A DNA stretch of 64,000 nucleotides, from NCBI GenBank assembly GCA_037576195.1, contig CM075102.1:434001-498000 (forward strand), written 5' to 3'. Positions 1-22,400 of the stretch are shown piece by piece. Under the pieces are notes generated by a model. That model was given only the letters and a program-made list of their open reading frames with translations, was not told where the DNA came from and did no database searches. The DNA comes from Phytoseiulus persimilis. Taxonomy: Eukaryota; Arthropoda; Arachnida; Mesostigmata; Phytoseiidae. A program made the position numbers and the translations under genes. Numbering within the stretch: position 1 is the stretch's first letter; each line of letters opens with the position of its first letter.

Positions 1-2
1 TC

Positions 3-179
3 CTGATTCCTCTGGATGTTGAATGGTTTCGTGAGCTTGTCATGGTCGAATCGTTTCCGTTCCCAATGAGCGATTCGGCCCGGTCATCTCATGCTTCTTG
101 CTTCTTAAGCGATTCAGATGCCCTCGCTGAGATATTCATCGCGGAGTATCATTCATTGCTTCACGAAGAGGTTCGATAA
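3..179 (+). CDS. Partial open frame at left edge, unrecognised
   Basis: A frame is open from the left edge of the window and ends at TAA 177-179, about 58 codons. It includes a stretch reading DSDALAEIFIAEYHSLLHEE. It could be the last exon of a gene lying mostly outside the window. It could also be an upstream exon of the helicase at 579, because GAAGAG|GTTCGA near 170 would be a weak donor in the right phase (phase 0). I recognise no domain, and chance is possible at this length. Confidence 0.25.
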   Translation: MIPLDVEWFRELVMVESFPFPMSDSARSSHASCFLSDSDALAEIFIAEYHSLLHEEVR

Positions 180-578
180 CTGCATCTGAGTTCCCGTTCG
201 TATTGCGTAATCTCTTCCTATTATAAGAAGGGGTCCATCGCGGAAAATCTCATACTCAAGAGCTTCTTCACGTGAGAGATTATGCGAAGTGTTCGATGCA
301 GAAAGTCCTTTATATCATAAACTCCGTCAGAGACAAGAGCCTATACTCTGTTCACATAGTTCTCCGCAACGTAAAGTTCGTTCCACGCGGGAACTTGAGT
401 GGTAGTCATGGAAGCGGAGCTCTCGTTGAGGTAGCATCGTTTCCAAATCTCCTGTGACTCAGTGGCGTCTCTAACCCAAGCGGCGCCCGGGGCACACTGG
501 CGAAAATGCGCTCTTCGGATGCTGCAAAATGTTCCACTCGTGGAGTTCTTAGAAACACTCCTTTTTCATTCGCGCCAG

Positions 579-3500
579 GTCAACAAGCCTCCTGCTCGAG
601 CTGAGCCGGAAACCTGCGTAATATCGAGCGACGATGAGGATTTCGTGCCGCCCGTGACGAATGCTGTCATCAAGACTGAGGTTGGGACATCGACGGGAAG
701 GAAGAACATTCGAGAGATGTTGAGCGGCGCCCAGCTGAGTAAAGCAACGCTTGAAGCTAACTCTCGGGAAAAAGAACGCCGTAAACGCATAGAGGAAATG
801 CAGCGAAAATACAATCAGTTCGAGTTATCTGCATTGACGGATGGAGAGGACGTGAAGTGCGTATTGGAATTCGATCCGGTCTCAAAGCAACCTCTCGTCC
901 AAGTCGATCCGCAGCTCAGCAGGAGAATGAAAACGCATCAATTGGAAGGTGTCAAGTTCATGTATCAGAACTTGGTGGAAAGTGTCGCCAAGTTGCGAGA
1001 GAACTCACCGGGGACCGGAGCCATTCTGGGACACTGCATGGGTGAATATCTGTGTCTCGTTATAAATCTCTGAAATGCATCGAGCTCGTTCGCCCGATTC
1101 GTCGCTCCGACGACATTTGCTCCGACTCCTGCTAATGTTCCACCGCTTCGACTTGCAGGTCTGGGGAAAACATTCCAAGTTGTCTGTTTCTTGCATACAC
1201 TCATGACTCACCCTAAATTGAAGGATCACTTCAAGACAGTCCTCGTCATCTCCCCCTTGAACGTCATAGCCACATGGCAAGAGGAAATTTCGCGCTGGGT
1301 CGAGCGAGATCCCAAAGTTTCGGGAAAACTGACGGTCAGTTGTTGACAGCTCAAGTTCCTCACCTCTTCGCAAGGGCCGAAAGCCAGTTGGCGCTCGAGC
1401 ATCATCGCTCGCGCGTGGTATCAACGATATCTTAAGGAGGACAATTTTCAGCAATACAGCCTCCACAAAGAAAATTTACAAGCCCTGCGTCTGCACATGT
1501 TGGAGAAATGGCATCGATCGGGAGGGATCATGCTCATGACCCCGAACCTTCTCACAAGCCTGCTCGGTCGTGAAACGCAAGCAGGACAGCAACGGAGAAA
1601 CAGACAGGGCGCCGACATTCAGGTCACACAACGATTCAAAGGATTCCTCTGTGAGTCTGACGCGCCACCCTTCGCCGAGTTATTTTGATGGCCGAGGCTG
1701 ACTTGACTTTCCTGTCCGAAACGAACCACATGAGTTCTGCTTCCTTCCTGATGACCTTCGACTCCTTTGCGCAAAAGCTTCACGCTCCCGGACTGTTGAT
1801 TGCGGCGGCTGGGATGACCTTTCGTTTGATAAATAATTTCCTGACTGCTGACAGTCGGGGCGTCATTTCAACCATGGAACATGTCGTTGTTGCACGCCTC
1901 ATCGGAGCCGATTGTAACGGAGTCTATGATTCCAGGTGATCCAGGGCCGCAGGTGTTGATCGTAGATGAAGGCCACACCCTGAAGAAAAATTCCACGCAG
2001 CTAACGCAGATTGTGGACAGGATGATCAAAACGACGCGAAAAATCCTTCTGACTGGAACCCCGCTCCAAAATAATTTGACGGAGTATTTCACAATGGTTT
2101 CGATAGTTTCGCCTCATCTGCTCGGGACTAAGGCTGAGTACCGCAATCGTTTTGAGCATCCTATCACGAACGGTCAGTACAAGAACTCAACCGCGACCGA
2201 TATAAGGAAAATGCGTCAGCGCGCGAGCGTGCTCAAGAAGCTCTTGGAGAGTGTAGTCCACAGGTGAATTATTCGCTGCCGTTTACGAAGTTTAGAACTC
2301 GATTCGACCTGGCACCGTGACACTTTGTCAACGTTCCTTGATTCAACGCTCGTTCCTTGCAGGCGAGACCTCTCCGTGCTTCAGAGTATGTTGCCGCCTC
2401 GACATGACTACGTGATTACCATAAGACTCTCAGCTCTCCAAGAAGAACTCTACGAAAAGTTTCTCAACTTGCTCGTGTCGAAGAGTAAGAAGGAGGGAAA
2501 AACTTCCTTGAGAAGGCTCTTGCAAGATTTCGTTTCATTGCGATCGGTCTGGACTCATCCCAAACTCCTCCTGATGCCGAAAAAGTTCCTCGGAAAGAAG
2601 AAGGTATGATCTGGCGGGTTCACGTTCTGGCTCCGAACCTGACGCTTTTTCTGGACCTATGCGGTCACTCATCATCCGTCGCTCATTTCAACGACGACGC
2701 CAAGAATGAATTCTATTACAGAAGTTCGCGACCGTGTCCGATATGCTCGGCTTCGATTCCATCGCACCGAGCGACGCCGTTTCAAACGAGCCCCACCGAG
2801 ACTGGTTCAAACCCCTGATCGGTGATCGAATTCTCGACGACGTCACTTTGGGGCCGAAGATCTTCATTCTGAGCGACATCATCCAGAACTGTGGCATGAT
2901 CGGTGACAAGTTGGTGGTATTCTGCACTCAACTGAGCGCCCTGGACCTAATCGAGTTCATACTCAGTCTGATGAGCAAAAACCGCATCGGGGAAGGTCGT
3001 TGGATAGTCGACAAAGACTACTTCCGGATGGACGGCAAGACGAGCGCCGAGGACCGACACCGCTTCTTTAAACTGTTCAACGACCCCTCGAACACGCGGG
3101 CCAGACTATTCCTTGTGAGCACGAATGCCGGAAAACTCGGTTCAACGCTCGTCGGTGCCAACCGGATGGTCTTGTTGGACACGAGCTGGAACCCTGCTGA
3201 CGACAACCAGGCGGTGTATCGGATCTATCGGATCGGGCAGAGCAAACCCGTCTTCATTTACAGATTCGTAGCGTTCGGAACGATGGAGGCGAAAATCTAC
3301 GCGCGGAACATCCTGAAAGAGAGTACCAGCTGTCGAGTACTGGATGACTCGAACATGGAGCGGCATTTCACCCACGAGGATGTGCGCGACCTTTACACTT
3401 TCACCCCTTACGACGCCTCAAGCCGCAGGACGCCCGGTGTTCCCAAAGACAAGATGCTGGCGGAGCTCATACTCCGGCATCCAGAACTGATTGTCGACGT

Positions 3501-4155
3501 CCACGAGCATCAGCAAATGTTGCAGAACCTGGAAGACGATCTCTCGGAGGAAGATCGCCGCATCGCCTGGGACGAATATCAACGCGAGAAAGAGGAACCG
3601 GCACCGAACCCAGCGCCGGCGGCTACGAATATTCCATCAGGACTGGATATGAGTGCCTTCACTGATTTCAGAGTGATTGAGGAGTGCAACAAGTTCTGGA
3701 AGAGACCCGATGTGACCGACACGGAGAGATTGAGGATAGCCCCGCAGTTTCGTAACGCGACGACGCGGTCTCGCGAGCACATGTTCAGAGCCCAGAGCAG
3801 AGCCAAAGCCGAGTTGGCAGACGCCATCAAACGCGGGCAATTTAGAGGAGAGGTACTACAGAAGATGGTCATGCACGTGCGCTCCTTCGATGAAACGGAC
3901 GCTGCGTTGAGGGGCTACATCAGCATGGTACGTTCAAGTCTGCGGATAGTAGAATTCTCTCATGAGGACTGGACCTCCATATCAGGACTGATGCGTCGAG
4001 CTTTTCATTTTTCTTGCCGGGAGCCATTTGGTTGCCGACGATCTCATTTCTTCAGCCAGATTTGATGATGAATTCCGTTGCAGATCGACCAACTGATTCA
4101 ACGTGCGCAACTGACACCGATCCCGAGAAGCGCACAACCTACGCAGTTTCGTTGA
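579..4155 (+). CDS. ATRX/XNP-like SNF2-family chromatin-remodelling helicase, 5' incomplete
   Basis: Seven exons can be joined in phase: 579-1041, 1159-1334, 1452-1650, 1936-2263, 2363-2603, 2722-3927 and 4084-4155 (TGA), about 894 residues. Motif I (CMGLGKTF) is created exactly across the first junction. DEGH is near residue 290, TGTPLQNN near 316, motif V (STNAGKLGSTL) near 602 and motif VI (YRIYRIGQ) near 637. After the helicase core, VERHFT-like (MERHFTHEDVRDLYTF) and EDRRIAWDEYQREKEE segments match ATRX better than the related ARIP4/RAD54L2. The family uses ATP to remodel nucleosomes in the nucleus, notably at repetitive chromatin. The first exon here follows a good acceptor (pyrimidine tract, CAG at 576-578), so earlier exons must exist. 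The ADD domain of vertebrate ATRX is not seen in the window. An acidic ISSDDEDF segment opens the visible part. Motif V is unusual (GSTL instead of GINL). Confidence 0.85.
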
Positions 4156-4231
4156 ATGTAAACTTTGCGATGTACGTACAGGAGTTTTGATCTTATGTAT
4201 AGAAAGCCCATGAGACCTCGTGGCCATTGTG

Positions 4232-4237
4232 AATAAA
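4232..4237 (+). other. Poly(A) signal of the ATRX-like gene
   Basis: AATAAA lies 77 bases after the helicase stop codon, on the same strand, which fits a short 3' UTR. Confidence 0.6.
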
Positions 4238-5405
4238 CTTAAACACTGATCCGTTAGAATCTACTGAAACTTTGTCTTCCGAAAGTTTCGCACTCTGAGT
4301 TGTGGGCGATCGCAGCATAGTCGGAGCCGACGTGATCGATTGAGCGGAGGAAGAGGGAATGCACAGCATAAGATTAGATCTTTATTTGGATCGAAATCTG
4401 CTCAAAGCTTGGTTTCCAGGTACAGTGACGTATCAAAGGCGGAACGCGGTCGGTCGTTGTTCAATTCAAGAAATGATCATCGTTTCAGGCTACTCGCACA
4501 TACACACTCGTAGTCGACCAAGAGAGTTGTTCTCGACGAGATGATTCAACGTTGAGGAGATAGAATTCCGCAACCATCGCGATTGCTATCCTCCGCCAAC
4601 AATCGTGGCTTTGAAGATTGCTGACGGGCTCTTTCGGGCTATAAAAGTAATGTCCGGGCATCTCTTGGGTTGGCGAAATGGGCTCTCACATACATTCCCT
4701 GCAATGAGCGAGCTTCCGTCAGCTCGAGGCGGACACGAACACGACTCGTTCACATCTGCGCCTGCGATGACAGTCCGACTTTTCACATCAAACTCTCCGA
4801 ATCCGCAATGGAGTTGCACGATTCTGATAGCTCACGCGGGCGCTTTTCTTCCACCGAGATGTATTGTAAGACACTTCATGGACAGTGAAAGAATGTGAAG
4901 TGATGAACATTCCTCATCCCATCGTTCTGGTATTCCCCTCATGGTTCCTGGGCTTGAAAGCACTACATGGTGGTTTCTTCGTAACGCCGCTCTCGAGGAA
5001 GTGACGTCCGGGGCGGAACGCCTCTCCGCCACCGCCCCTTCCTCCCGTTCGTACGGTCTGGTTAAAACATGAAGAATTTACAAATGGCACAATTGCTCAC
5101 TGCACAAATCATACACACTTTATGTCGATGTGAAGAGCGATGAAAATAGAATATTTGAGTAAAGGCATCGTCATAGTATATTCAATATACACGCAGGGCG
5201 GAATGAGCGAGCGAACCAGCCAGCCAACCGCATTTTCCCCTGTTTGGTCGACTGACCGAGCATAATAAGAGGCCGGCTCGCACGCGGGCATGGATTCAAC
5301 AAAACACAACCTTCTTGCTGTGGTCTTCTTAGTGGAGATGAACGAGAACGGTGAGAACCAGACTAGACTATACATGCTATCCGTAGCGGTCCGCTTGTAC
5401 GCCTT
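4238..5405. other. Tail-to-tail intergenic region and probable MAGI 3' UTR
   Basis: No convincing coding sequence on either strand. It lies between the 3' ends of the helicase (+) and MAGI (-). If MAGI uses the AATAAA at 4381-4386, most of this stretch is its 3' UTR, about 1 kb. Short open frames here lack family motifs. Confidence 0.5.
4381..4386 (-). other. Candidate poly(A) signal for MAGI
   Basis: TTTATT on the plus strand, so AATAAA on the minus strand, about 1 kb past the MAGI stop. It is the nearest perfect hexamer I found downstream; nearer variant signals cannot be excluded. Confidence 0.4.
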
Positions 5406-15329
<9,924 letters not shown>

Positions 15330-17766
15330 TCAACATTTCCTGAAGTCCGCACGACGTTCGTGCATTGGAGAAGTGGTCATCAAGGTCTGGAAAGAGAAAC
15401 GAAGCCGGGTGAGCATGTATCGGGAGTGTGTCACCCGTGCGTTACCTCCGAGTTCTCCTGGGAATGAAGAGCCGCATAGAGCCAAGGGCATGGGGACGGA
15501 CTCACAGTACAACTGTTGTAATGAATCAGGTTAATCCAACAGGTATCGTCGAAACAATGAGACCCGACTGCCAAGCCAAGAATCACAAGGCGATCACGGG
15601 ATAGACGACAGCAACTGCCGCCAGTTTCGAGACCTGGGAGCTTGGTGTTGTGGGAAAAAAATCACCGGCAGATATCCGCTAGATCTTCTGCCGGTTATGG
15701 ACTGACCACTCTCAAACAAGAAAATCCAAGTTGTAGAACGCCCCATTGCGTTATCTGGACCAAGTCGGCGGTGATAAAATCTCTCGAGGGGCACACAACA
15801 AGCCGAACCTAGCACGGATGTCGAGGCAGCATCACCTGGAGGGATTCCACGCGGCGTCGTTGAACTGATTATCTTGTTTTCTCAGCAAGAGCAGAAAATT
15901 TATTATTTTCAAGATCCTCTTCCCGAATACACCTCTGGAATGCTGACGATTGTTCCCGCAGTGAATGCTCTGCGAGTCGGAATGGGACCTCGAAGCTTCT
16001 GAACTCAATCGGAGGAAAAACCCATTTGGATCGTACAAGCGGTCCAAAGACTGCATCATGAGTCGTTTATCCCCGGATGAAACACATGTTCTCGGGAAGT
16101 GATCTCGAAATGGGATGAAGCCTCTAGAAAACATGTCCACAGTGCCGCCAGTGGATCCCTAACCGGAAATTGCTCGAAAGGTAGCACGCACGGAGGTTGC
16201 CACCTCGAAAACCCGGTTCTCGAGAAGACGGTTCAGCGGCCCCTCCTTCTTATGATAAACAGCTCCTCAACGGGCAACGTCTCACGGAAGTCGTTCGCGG
16301 AGTTTGACAATGCCGATCTATATCCGACGTCTAGCACAAAACACCGGTGACACCCTTTTCAGCCACTCGCAGCAGAAGTGAAACCAGACATCCTAACCGA
16401 AGCGAAGAAAAAAAAACAATATTCGGAGCTTGTGCCGCAAACTACGTTCCGAAACCTCGGTTCTAACTTTTCCGAAGCACACCACTCCGACACAGGGTTT
16501 CACTCAGGCCTCTCGGATTCCCCCTCTGCAATTGATTGATGAGGTTTGTTCACCGGTCGGTCAGGCAAGAAATCGGTCTTTCGTAACGGGGTCAGTCACA
16601 GTTGGGGCGAGTACCATAATACACGCCGGCAACACATTTTCATCGAGAGCGACAAAAACAAGCGAAGCACAGAATTTCTTCATCGCGGGACTCATGTAAA
16701 TGCTGTCTCGCGAGCTCGAACCGTCGACTAGCGAGCCAACCGAAGTTCGAGGAATCATCAAACCGGTGCGGGTACGGTGTAATGTACGTCGACGTGAGCT
16801 TCGTTGTGTATGGTGCTGCGTTCGCTCCCGTAGTAGTTCCTCGTCCAAGCGGAACCCCGGGGGCCCCTGGCCGGGCAACGAAGATCCGTAGAATTTGAAT
16901 CCAACTGCGTCGCATTGCTGCTACTCGGGAGGAGACTCCGTTTTCTGAGCCCAACGGCAAGCGGCGCAACGGAGAGCACTCGCAATAAAAATCACAAAAA
17001 CGAGTCGGCATTCAAAAACGAGTCCGGCATCAACTGAACCCTCCGCGGTGAAGCAACAGGTCTCCGAACGCGGCATGGGCGATGCAAACTCCACGGTGTT
17101 TCAACAGGTTCTCTGTCATAGTGAACACTTTTATAGGAGGACAGAGAAACGATCGCCAGCTTCTGAAGAGAACGCCGCTGTCTTCCGTATTCCAAATAGG
17201 ATGAATACCAGCGAGACCCACTAGTGATTGGGCTGACCCAAAAAACAGAACCCGAAAGGAACTCACTTGGGCACTTGGATCCTGTGACGCTTCACCGATA
17301 TATTTTGGGAACTTATAACAGCTCCCCGGACTCGGATCACAACAATATCAAACTAGCGGTTTAACACAAGAAACACCATTACGTACACCAGATAGAACTA
17401 GCTTCTGTGACGGTGTCAACAGCAGCTCCACAACTACAACTGATCTTCCACAGCCGCCGCTGCAGCAGCACACAACAGATACCACACCATTACTCCTCCA
17501 TCTTGGATGTCCAAAGCGGAAGCCGAGTGGGAGAGGCCGGCGCGCGGAATTCGAAATTGGCAAAAGCAAACAAACCGAGTTCGATCACGCGAAGTGGCTC
17601 CTCCACGACTCGATCAATTCATGGATGGATTCTGGTTCGAGTCTGCGCTCGCTTCTGGTACGTGTCAACGCGCCCATCTACACCAGTGCACGCTCTCCGG
17701 AACTCTGATTCATCCAAAACAATTGAATCAGCTCCTGGAGGTCGCGGAGGCTCCCTGTTGATTGTC
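15330..17766. other. Divergent intergenic region between MAGI and oligoribonuclease
   Basis: The two flanking genes point away from each other, so both upstream regions, and any 5' UTR exons, lie here. Short open frames are present but none shows a recognisable domain, and no clear core promoter could be assigned by eye. Confidence 0.5.
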
Positions 17767-18867
17767 ATGGCGCAGAGCGCCGCGAAGGTCGCCCGGATGT
17801 CGACGAGAGCCTCAAGAATCTGCTGGATCGATATGGAAATGACAGGTATACATAACTCCGACAACTCGCAGCTGAGTCATTGATCAATGGTCTCAGTACC
17901 ACACATCACGTCCGACTGTACTCTCATTCATGAACAAAACCCAGGTCTGGATCCCGAAAATAGCACCATAATGGAAGCATCATGCATCATTACTGAGGGA
18001 GATCTTAGCGAGGTTGCTCGACTCGAAAGGGTCGTGATTCATCAACCATCTTACGTCCTCAATGGTGAGCTGACGTCCAGTGAGCTGTGATTTTGGAAGG
18101 CTTAGTGATGACGACCGGCGTCCTGTTTTATCATATTGCCGACTTCTTCGACTTATGTTCTCATTTCTGCTCCTCAGCTATGGGTGAGTGGTGCAAAATA
18201 ACGCATGGGAAATCCGGTCTCACGACTGAATGTCTGCAGAGCACGGTTTCCATCAAACAAGCGGAAGACAAGATCATGGGGTTGCTCAGCGAACACACGG
18301 AGCCCCACGAGGTGAGGACTTGAACGCGGAGCCCGAGATACCGCATGATGGATTTCCAAGAGTCAGGCCGGTCCACAGAGTTTCTCGGCTGGGCCAGTCG
18401 GCGTTCTTAGACCTCAGTCTTTTCTTCAACAGGTTCCGCTGGCTGGTAATTCTGTGCATATGGACAGACTTTTCCTGAGAAAGTATCTACCGAGAGTTGA
18501 TGATCATCTGCACTACCGCATCATCGACGTTAGCAGCATAGCTGAGCTTTGCAAGAGGCAAGTGTGCCAGGTATTATCTCGAATCTGATGATGCTCGTTC
18601 AGGGACGCACTCGGAGCCGTCTCGAGGGATTGCTTCGGGGCCTGGATGTCTGTCCGGCTCCATCGCTCCGATTGTGAGCCATCGGCAGTGCGATTTTATA
18701 CTCAACTAAGGCACATTGGAAGGAACGACAGATATTTCGTTTCCAGATGGAACACAGCTGTTTACGACAAACGTCCCTCGAAAAAAGAAAATCATCGCGC
18801 CCTTGACGATATCCTCGAAAGCATAGAGGAACTCAAGTACTTCAGGAAGAACTTCCTGATCACCTGA
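17767..18867 (+). CDS. Oligoribonuclease (REXO2/Orn family 3'-5' exoribonuclease)
   Basis: Five exons: 17767-17845, 17945-18064, 18178-18311, 18433-18557 and 18747-18867 (TGA), giving 192 residues, the usual length for the family. The DEDDh catalytic set is visible: D and E in WIDMEMTG, D in [13 protein letters not shown] in [13 protein letters not shown], and H and D in [32 protein letters not shown] is also typical. The enzyme degrades 2-5 nt RNA fragments left by other nucleases; in animals it works in mitochondria and the cytosol. The ATG chosen opens [16 protein letters not shown], a short basic leader that could be a mitochondrial signal (inference). Intron 4 starts with GCAAGT instead of GT (GC-AG type). 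The gene converges on the AT-hook gene. Confidence 0.92.
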
Positions 18868-18946
18868 ACCACTTCTGGAAGTGTCCCGTCCCATGACTCG
18901 GCTGCGCAAAATTCCAATGAATAGGTCTGGTTTCACGAAATATGTT

Positions 18947-18952
18947 TTTATT
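18947..18952 (-). other. Candidate distal poly(A) signal of the AT-hook gene
   Basis: AATAAA on the minus strand, about 470 bases past the TGA at 19422. It lies only 80 bases beyond the oligoribonuclease stop on the other strand, so the two 3' UTRs probably meet or overlap. Confidence 0.45.
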
Positions 18953-19421
18953 GAACAGTTCGAGAGAAATACACAATACTTCCAAGATCAGAACCAATGA
19001 GACCATGATTCACGAGCGCCTCCGAACCACTTGAATTTAGTTAATGAAGGGTGGTTATGATTATTGCTCTCGAGACAGTAAGACGCACGGATGTGGTAAA
19101 TATATATTTATATGTGTAGAGATTGACTCGTCATCAGCGTTGATGTGAACGATTCGATAGACATTTTAGTGAAGTTACACTGAAATCCAGTGCCTGTATA
19201 TGATCGAGACCGCGGAGCGCCCGCAGCTGAACTCACGGTCTTGTAGAAAATCTAGCTCTAGTTCTTCGTCACAGAGACGGTCGGATCGGGAGAGTTGTCC
19301 GGAGTTAGATCCCTCCCGACAGAATCAGAAACCCAGATTATTCCGACGATTTCCCGGGCTAGTCGAACATTTTCGGAATCCAACGCGCTTACAGAATGCC
19401 GCACACTTTCATATCGTCGGT

Positions 19422-22400
19422 TCACACGGTCGCCGGAGCTGTCTCCACAGGAACAGTGACTTTCGGTTCTTCGGCTTCGCTCACAGGGTTCTCGTCTGTC
19501 GCCTGGTTTTCGGTTTCCATCGGCTGCTCCGCTGCAGTTCCAGTTGGATCGTTTTCAGGATTCGCGTCCGTAACCTCTACCGCGTTTTTTTCCGGCTGCG
19601 GTTGTGATTCCCCCTCCTTCTCTACCAGGGGCAGGTCTTCGGTTGCGTCCATGTCGTCTCCTTCGGGATCCGACTCACGCTCGAACTCGGACGGTACTCC
19701 GGGTGAGTTGGCCTTGGGGGGGAACGGAGAACAATCGTTAAGAACATACTCATTCAGCCATAACTCAATTCAAGTGAGTGGCTGTGTCCGGCTATCTTGT
19801 ACTGATCATTTAAACCTTATTCGGAGTTATCTCCGTGAAGAGGAAGCTTCATGCTACGGCGAGAAAAAGGCTTGACTTCTTTTCCGTCTCCTAAACAGAA
19901 AATTTCTTGGATTCGTTGAATTTGGGAAATTTTCCCTTACCAACACGAGCTTGAGTCCCATCATTTTTTTTTTGTAATATAGACGATGTATCGCTCTCAG
20001 AACGGAGCTGGAATGGCGTGATTCGGATCGGAGGAGATATTCAAAAAAAGAGAGATAGAGAAACGGAGAATATCATCTCAGGTTCCCAGCGGTTTTCACG
20101 AGAACACCAGTGTTCGCCGGAGTAAATCATTCGAGTTCACTTTGTAGCCACATTGAGTCACGATTCGGGGACGAAACTCTCAAACCCGATGCGCCAGGCG
20201 AGTAGGAATCACTTTTACAGTGGTCCTAACCGGCCGTAGAAACCGATGCCGGGATGTCGTCCCCGAGGTGCGCCTTTCCTGACCGGAATATTCCTCATCC
20301 CTCGTCATATAGAGACAATTCATCGACGCTGGGACGAGTTGGAGTTTATTTTCTCCCTTGAAATGCCTCGATAACGAACTCCTCTGAAAGTTGAACTGAA
20401 TCGAACTGAGAAGCCTTAGAAATATTTCAGAATTTGCACGAATATGGAAATTTTCGGGATTCAACCTTTTCAGCGATTTTCCACGAAAAACCAGGTCCGG
20501 CTACGATCCTTCTATTTCACCGAGTAGCCAAACGCCTAGGCCTCAAATTTGAAATCACAACAACATCGGAATCGATAGGCCCCGTATGTAGATATCAGCT
20601 GAACAATTGCTTGGAGATCGCTCCCGATTTATGAAGCGAGGTTAAGTGTCCTCACGAACTGGAAGCGTTCAGTGGCGAGAGTTCGTTGCTCGGACGATTT
20701 TATATAGTTGGGGAATGTGGAACCTGTGTCTCCAGTCCACGGAATAATCTTCCCAAACCGACAGAACGTATATCAGAGATTCGGTGGTCCTACTTCCGAA
20801 ATTCGGAATCGACTCACTTGATGGACACCACGAGAAACATGATCACCGAGAAACTAGGATGAATATCGGTTGGCTCGGAAACACAGAAGGATCACTCCTC
20901 TATCGAATCATACCATGAGCCGGGAGAACCTCTTTTCCCTCAGATTTTGGCTGAACAGCCCCCGCAATGACTTCCGGGGAGTTGACGAAGTGATTTTGTT
21001 CGAGAATCCTCCATTACTCACCCTGATGTTGGAATTCCAATCCAGTCTCTCGAAGTCCTTGAGCTTCTTCAAGAAGAGAGCGATTTTCGGTCTCGTATGG
21101 CTCAGGGTAACCGTTTTGATCGGGGGGTTGTATCCGACGTAGTAACGTTGGACGTATTCGAACGTGTTCAGAAGTTCTTTCGGGTAGGCCAGGTTGAATA
21201 CAAAATACGCCGCGTACACAAGCTCCAATGCATCGAGGTACGTCTTTGGTGAGTATAGTAGCTGTCTCTCCACCACGACGTGATAGCCGCAATTGAAAAT
21301 AGATTCACCGACTCCAATGATGATCGGGACAGGTTCCACGTGTTTTATTGCATCATCGAAAGCCTTTTTGTCCTGGAATACGAGAGTCGAGTGAGCAAGT
21401 CTCACCCGAGAATCGAGAGCCGAAATACCTCAGAAAATGGTTCATACTGCTAAGAAACATTCCGAAAGTTCTTTCATTATTCAGTGAAGTTACGCACCGG
21501 TACGAGCTTGAAGAGGAGCGAGAAATCTTCTTCGAAGTTTAGCGCCAGCAGTGGCACGACTCCGACCTCCTCCGGTAGTTGATAACGATCGCTGAGTTTC
21601 GCCTGCGAAATTTGCAACGACCACTCCGCTCCCTCCTCGGTGTTGACTCGCTCATGCAAGAATGTGACCAGTTTTGGCGCGTCTTTCCGCATAGCTCCTT
21701 GGAAGCGCCCATGAACGCGTTTCAGTCGCCTTCGAAGGGAATGTTATCGTCAGTTCTCAATGGCGAGTGGCACGATCGATTTCGGATGACATATTCGAGC
21801 CGAGAAGTCAGCCATGAGTATGGAGGGCAACGTCGAGTGGAGAAGAACTCACTTGAATACGCTGAGTACGTGCTCGGCTTTCCGGAGCACAGGCCACTGC
21901 GCGATGGTCGCCGCACAGTCGTAATTATTCGCAGCCATTTCTTGATACAGCATGTCGTAACAATTATGCAGAAGACGCAGCTGTTTGGCGGCGTCTTGTT
22001 GTTCAGTTGGTTTTTTCACATCTTCTTGCAGCCATCTCTTCTGTTCTTCGAGCGACAACGCTTGCTACAAAACAGAACCAAATCGAACCAAATTTTAAAA
22101 CAAACCCAACTACCAAGCAACTGGTTGCAATTACAGATTTCAGGTTTCCGCCGATATCTATATGCTGCATCGACCCAAGGTCTTGGATAGCGAGCGTTCC
22201 GCGACTCTCGGGCAATCTGTCGAGCTGGCCCCGGTCAACAATCATGAAATGAGGAGATCACGCTCCGTCATGATTTCGTCAACGGAAAGGAACAAAACGG
22301 CTCAGGATGGATGCATAACCGAAACTCGAACTCAATATTGGGAAATCCGATCGGGGAGGAGCAGACGCTCCGAAACAAATCCGTGCAAGGGTGCAGTGCA

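Noticed and set aside
2734..4065. A single-exon gene starting at the ATG at 2734
   Set aside because: The frame is continuous with helicase exon 6, whose acceptor is at 2721, and it starts inside the SNF2 core. It is an internal part of the ATRX-like gene.
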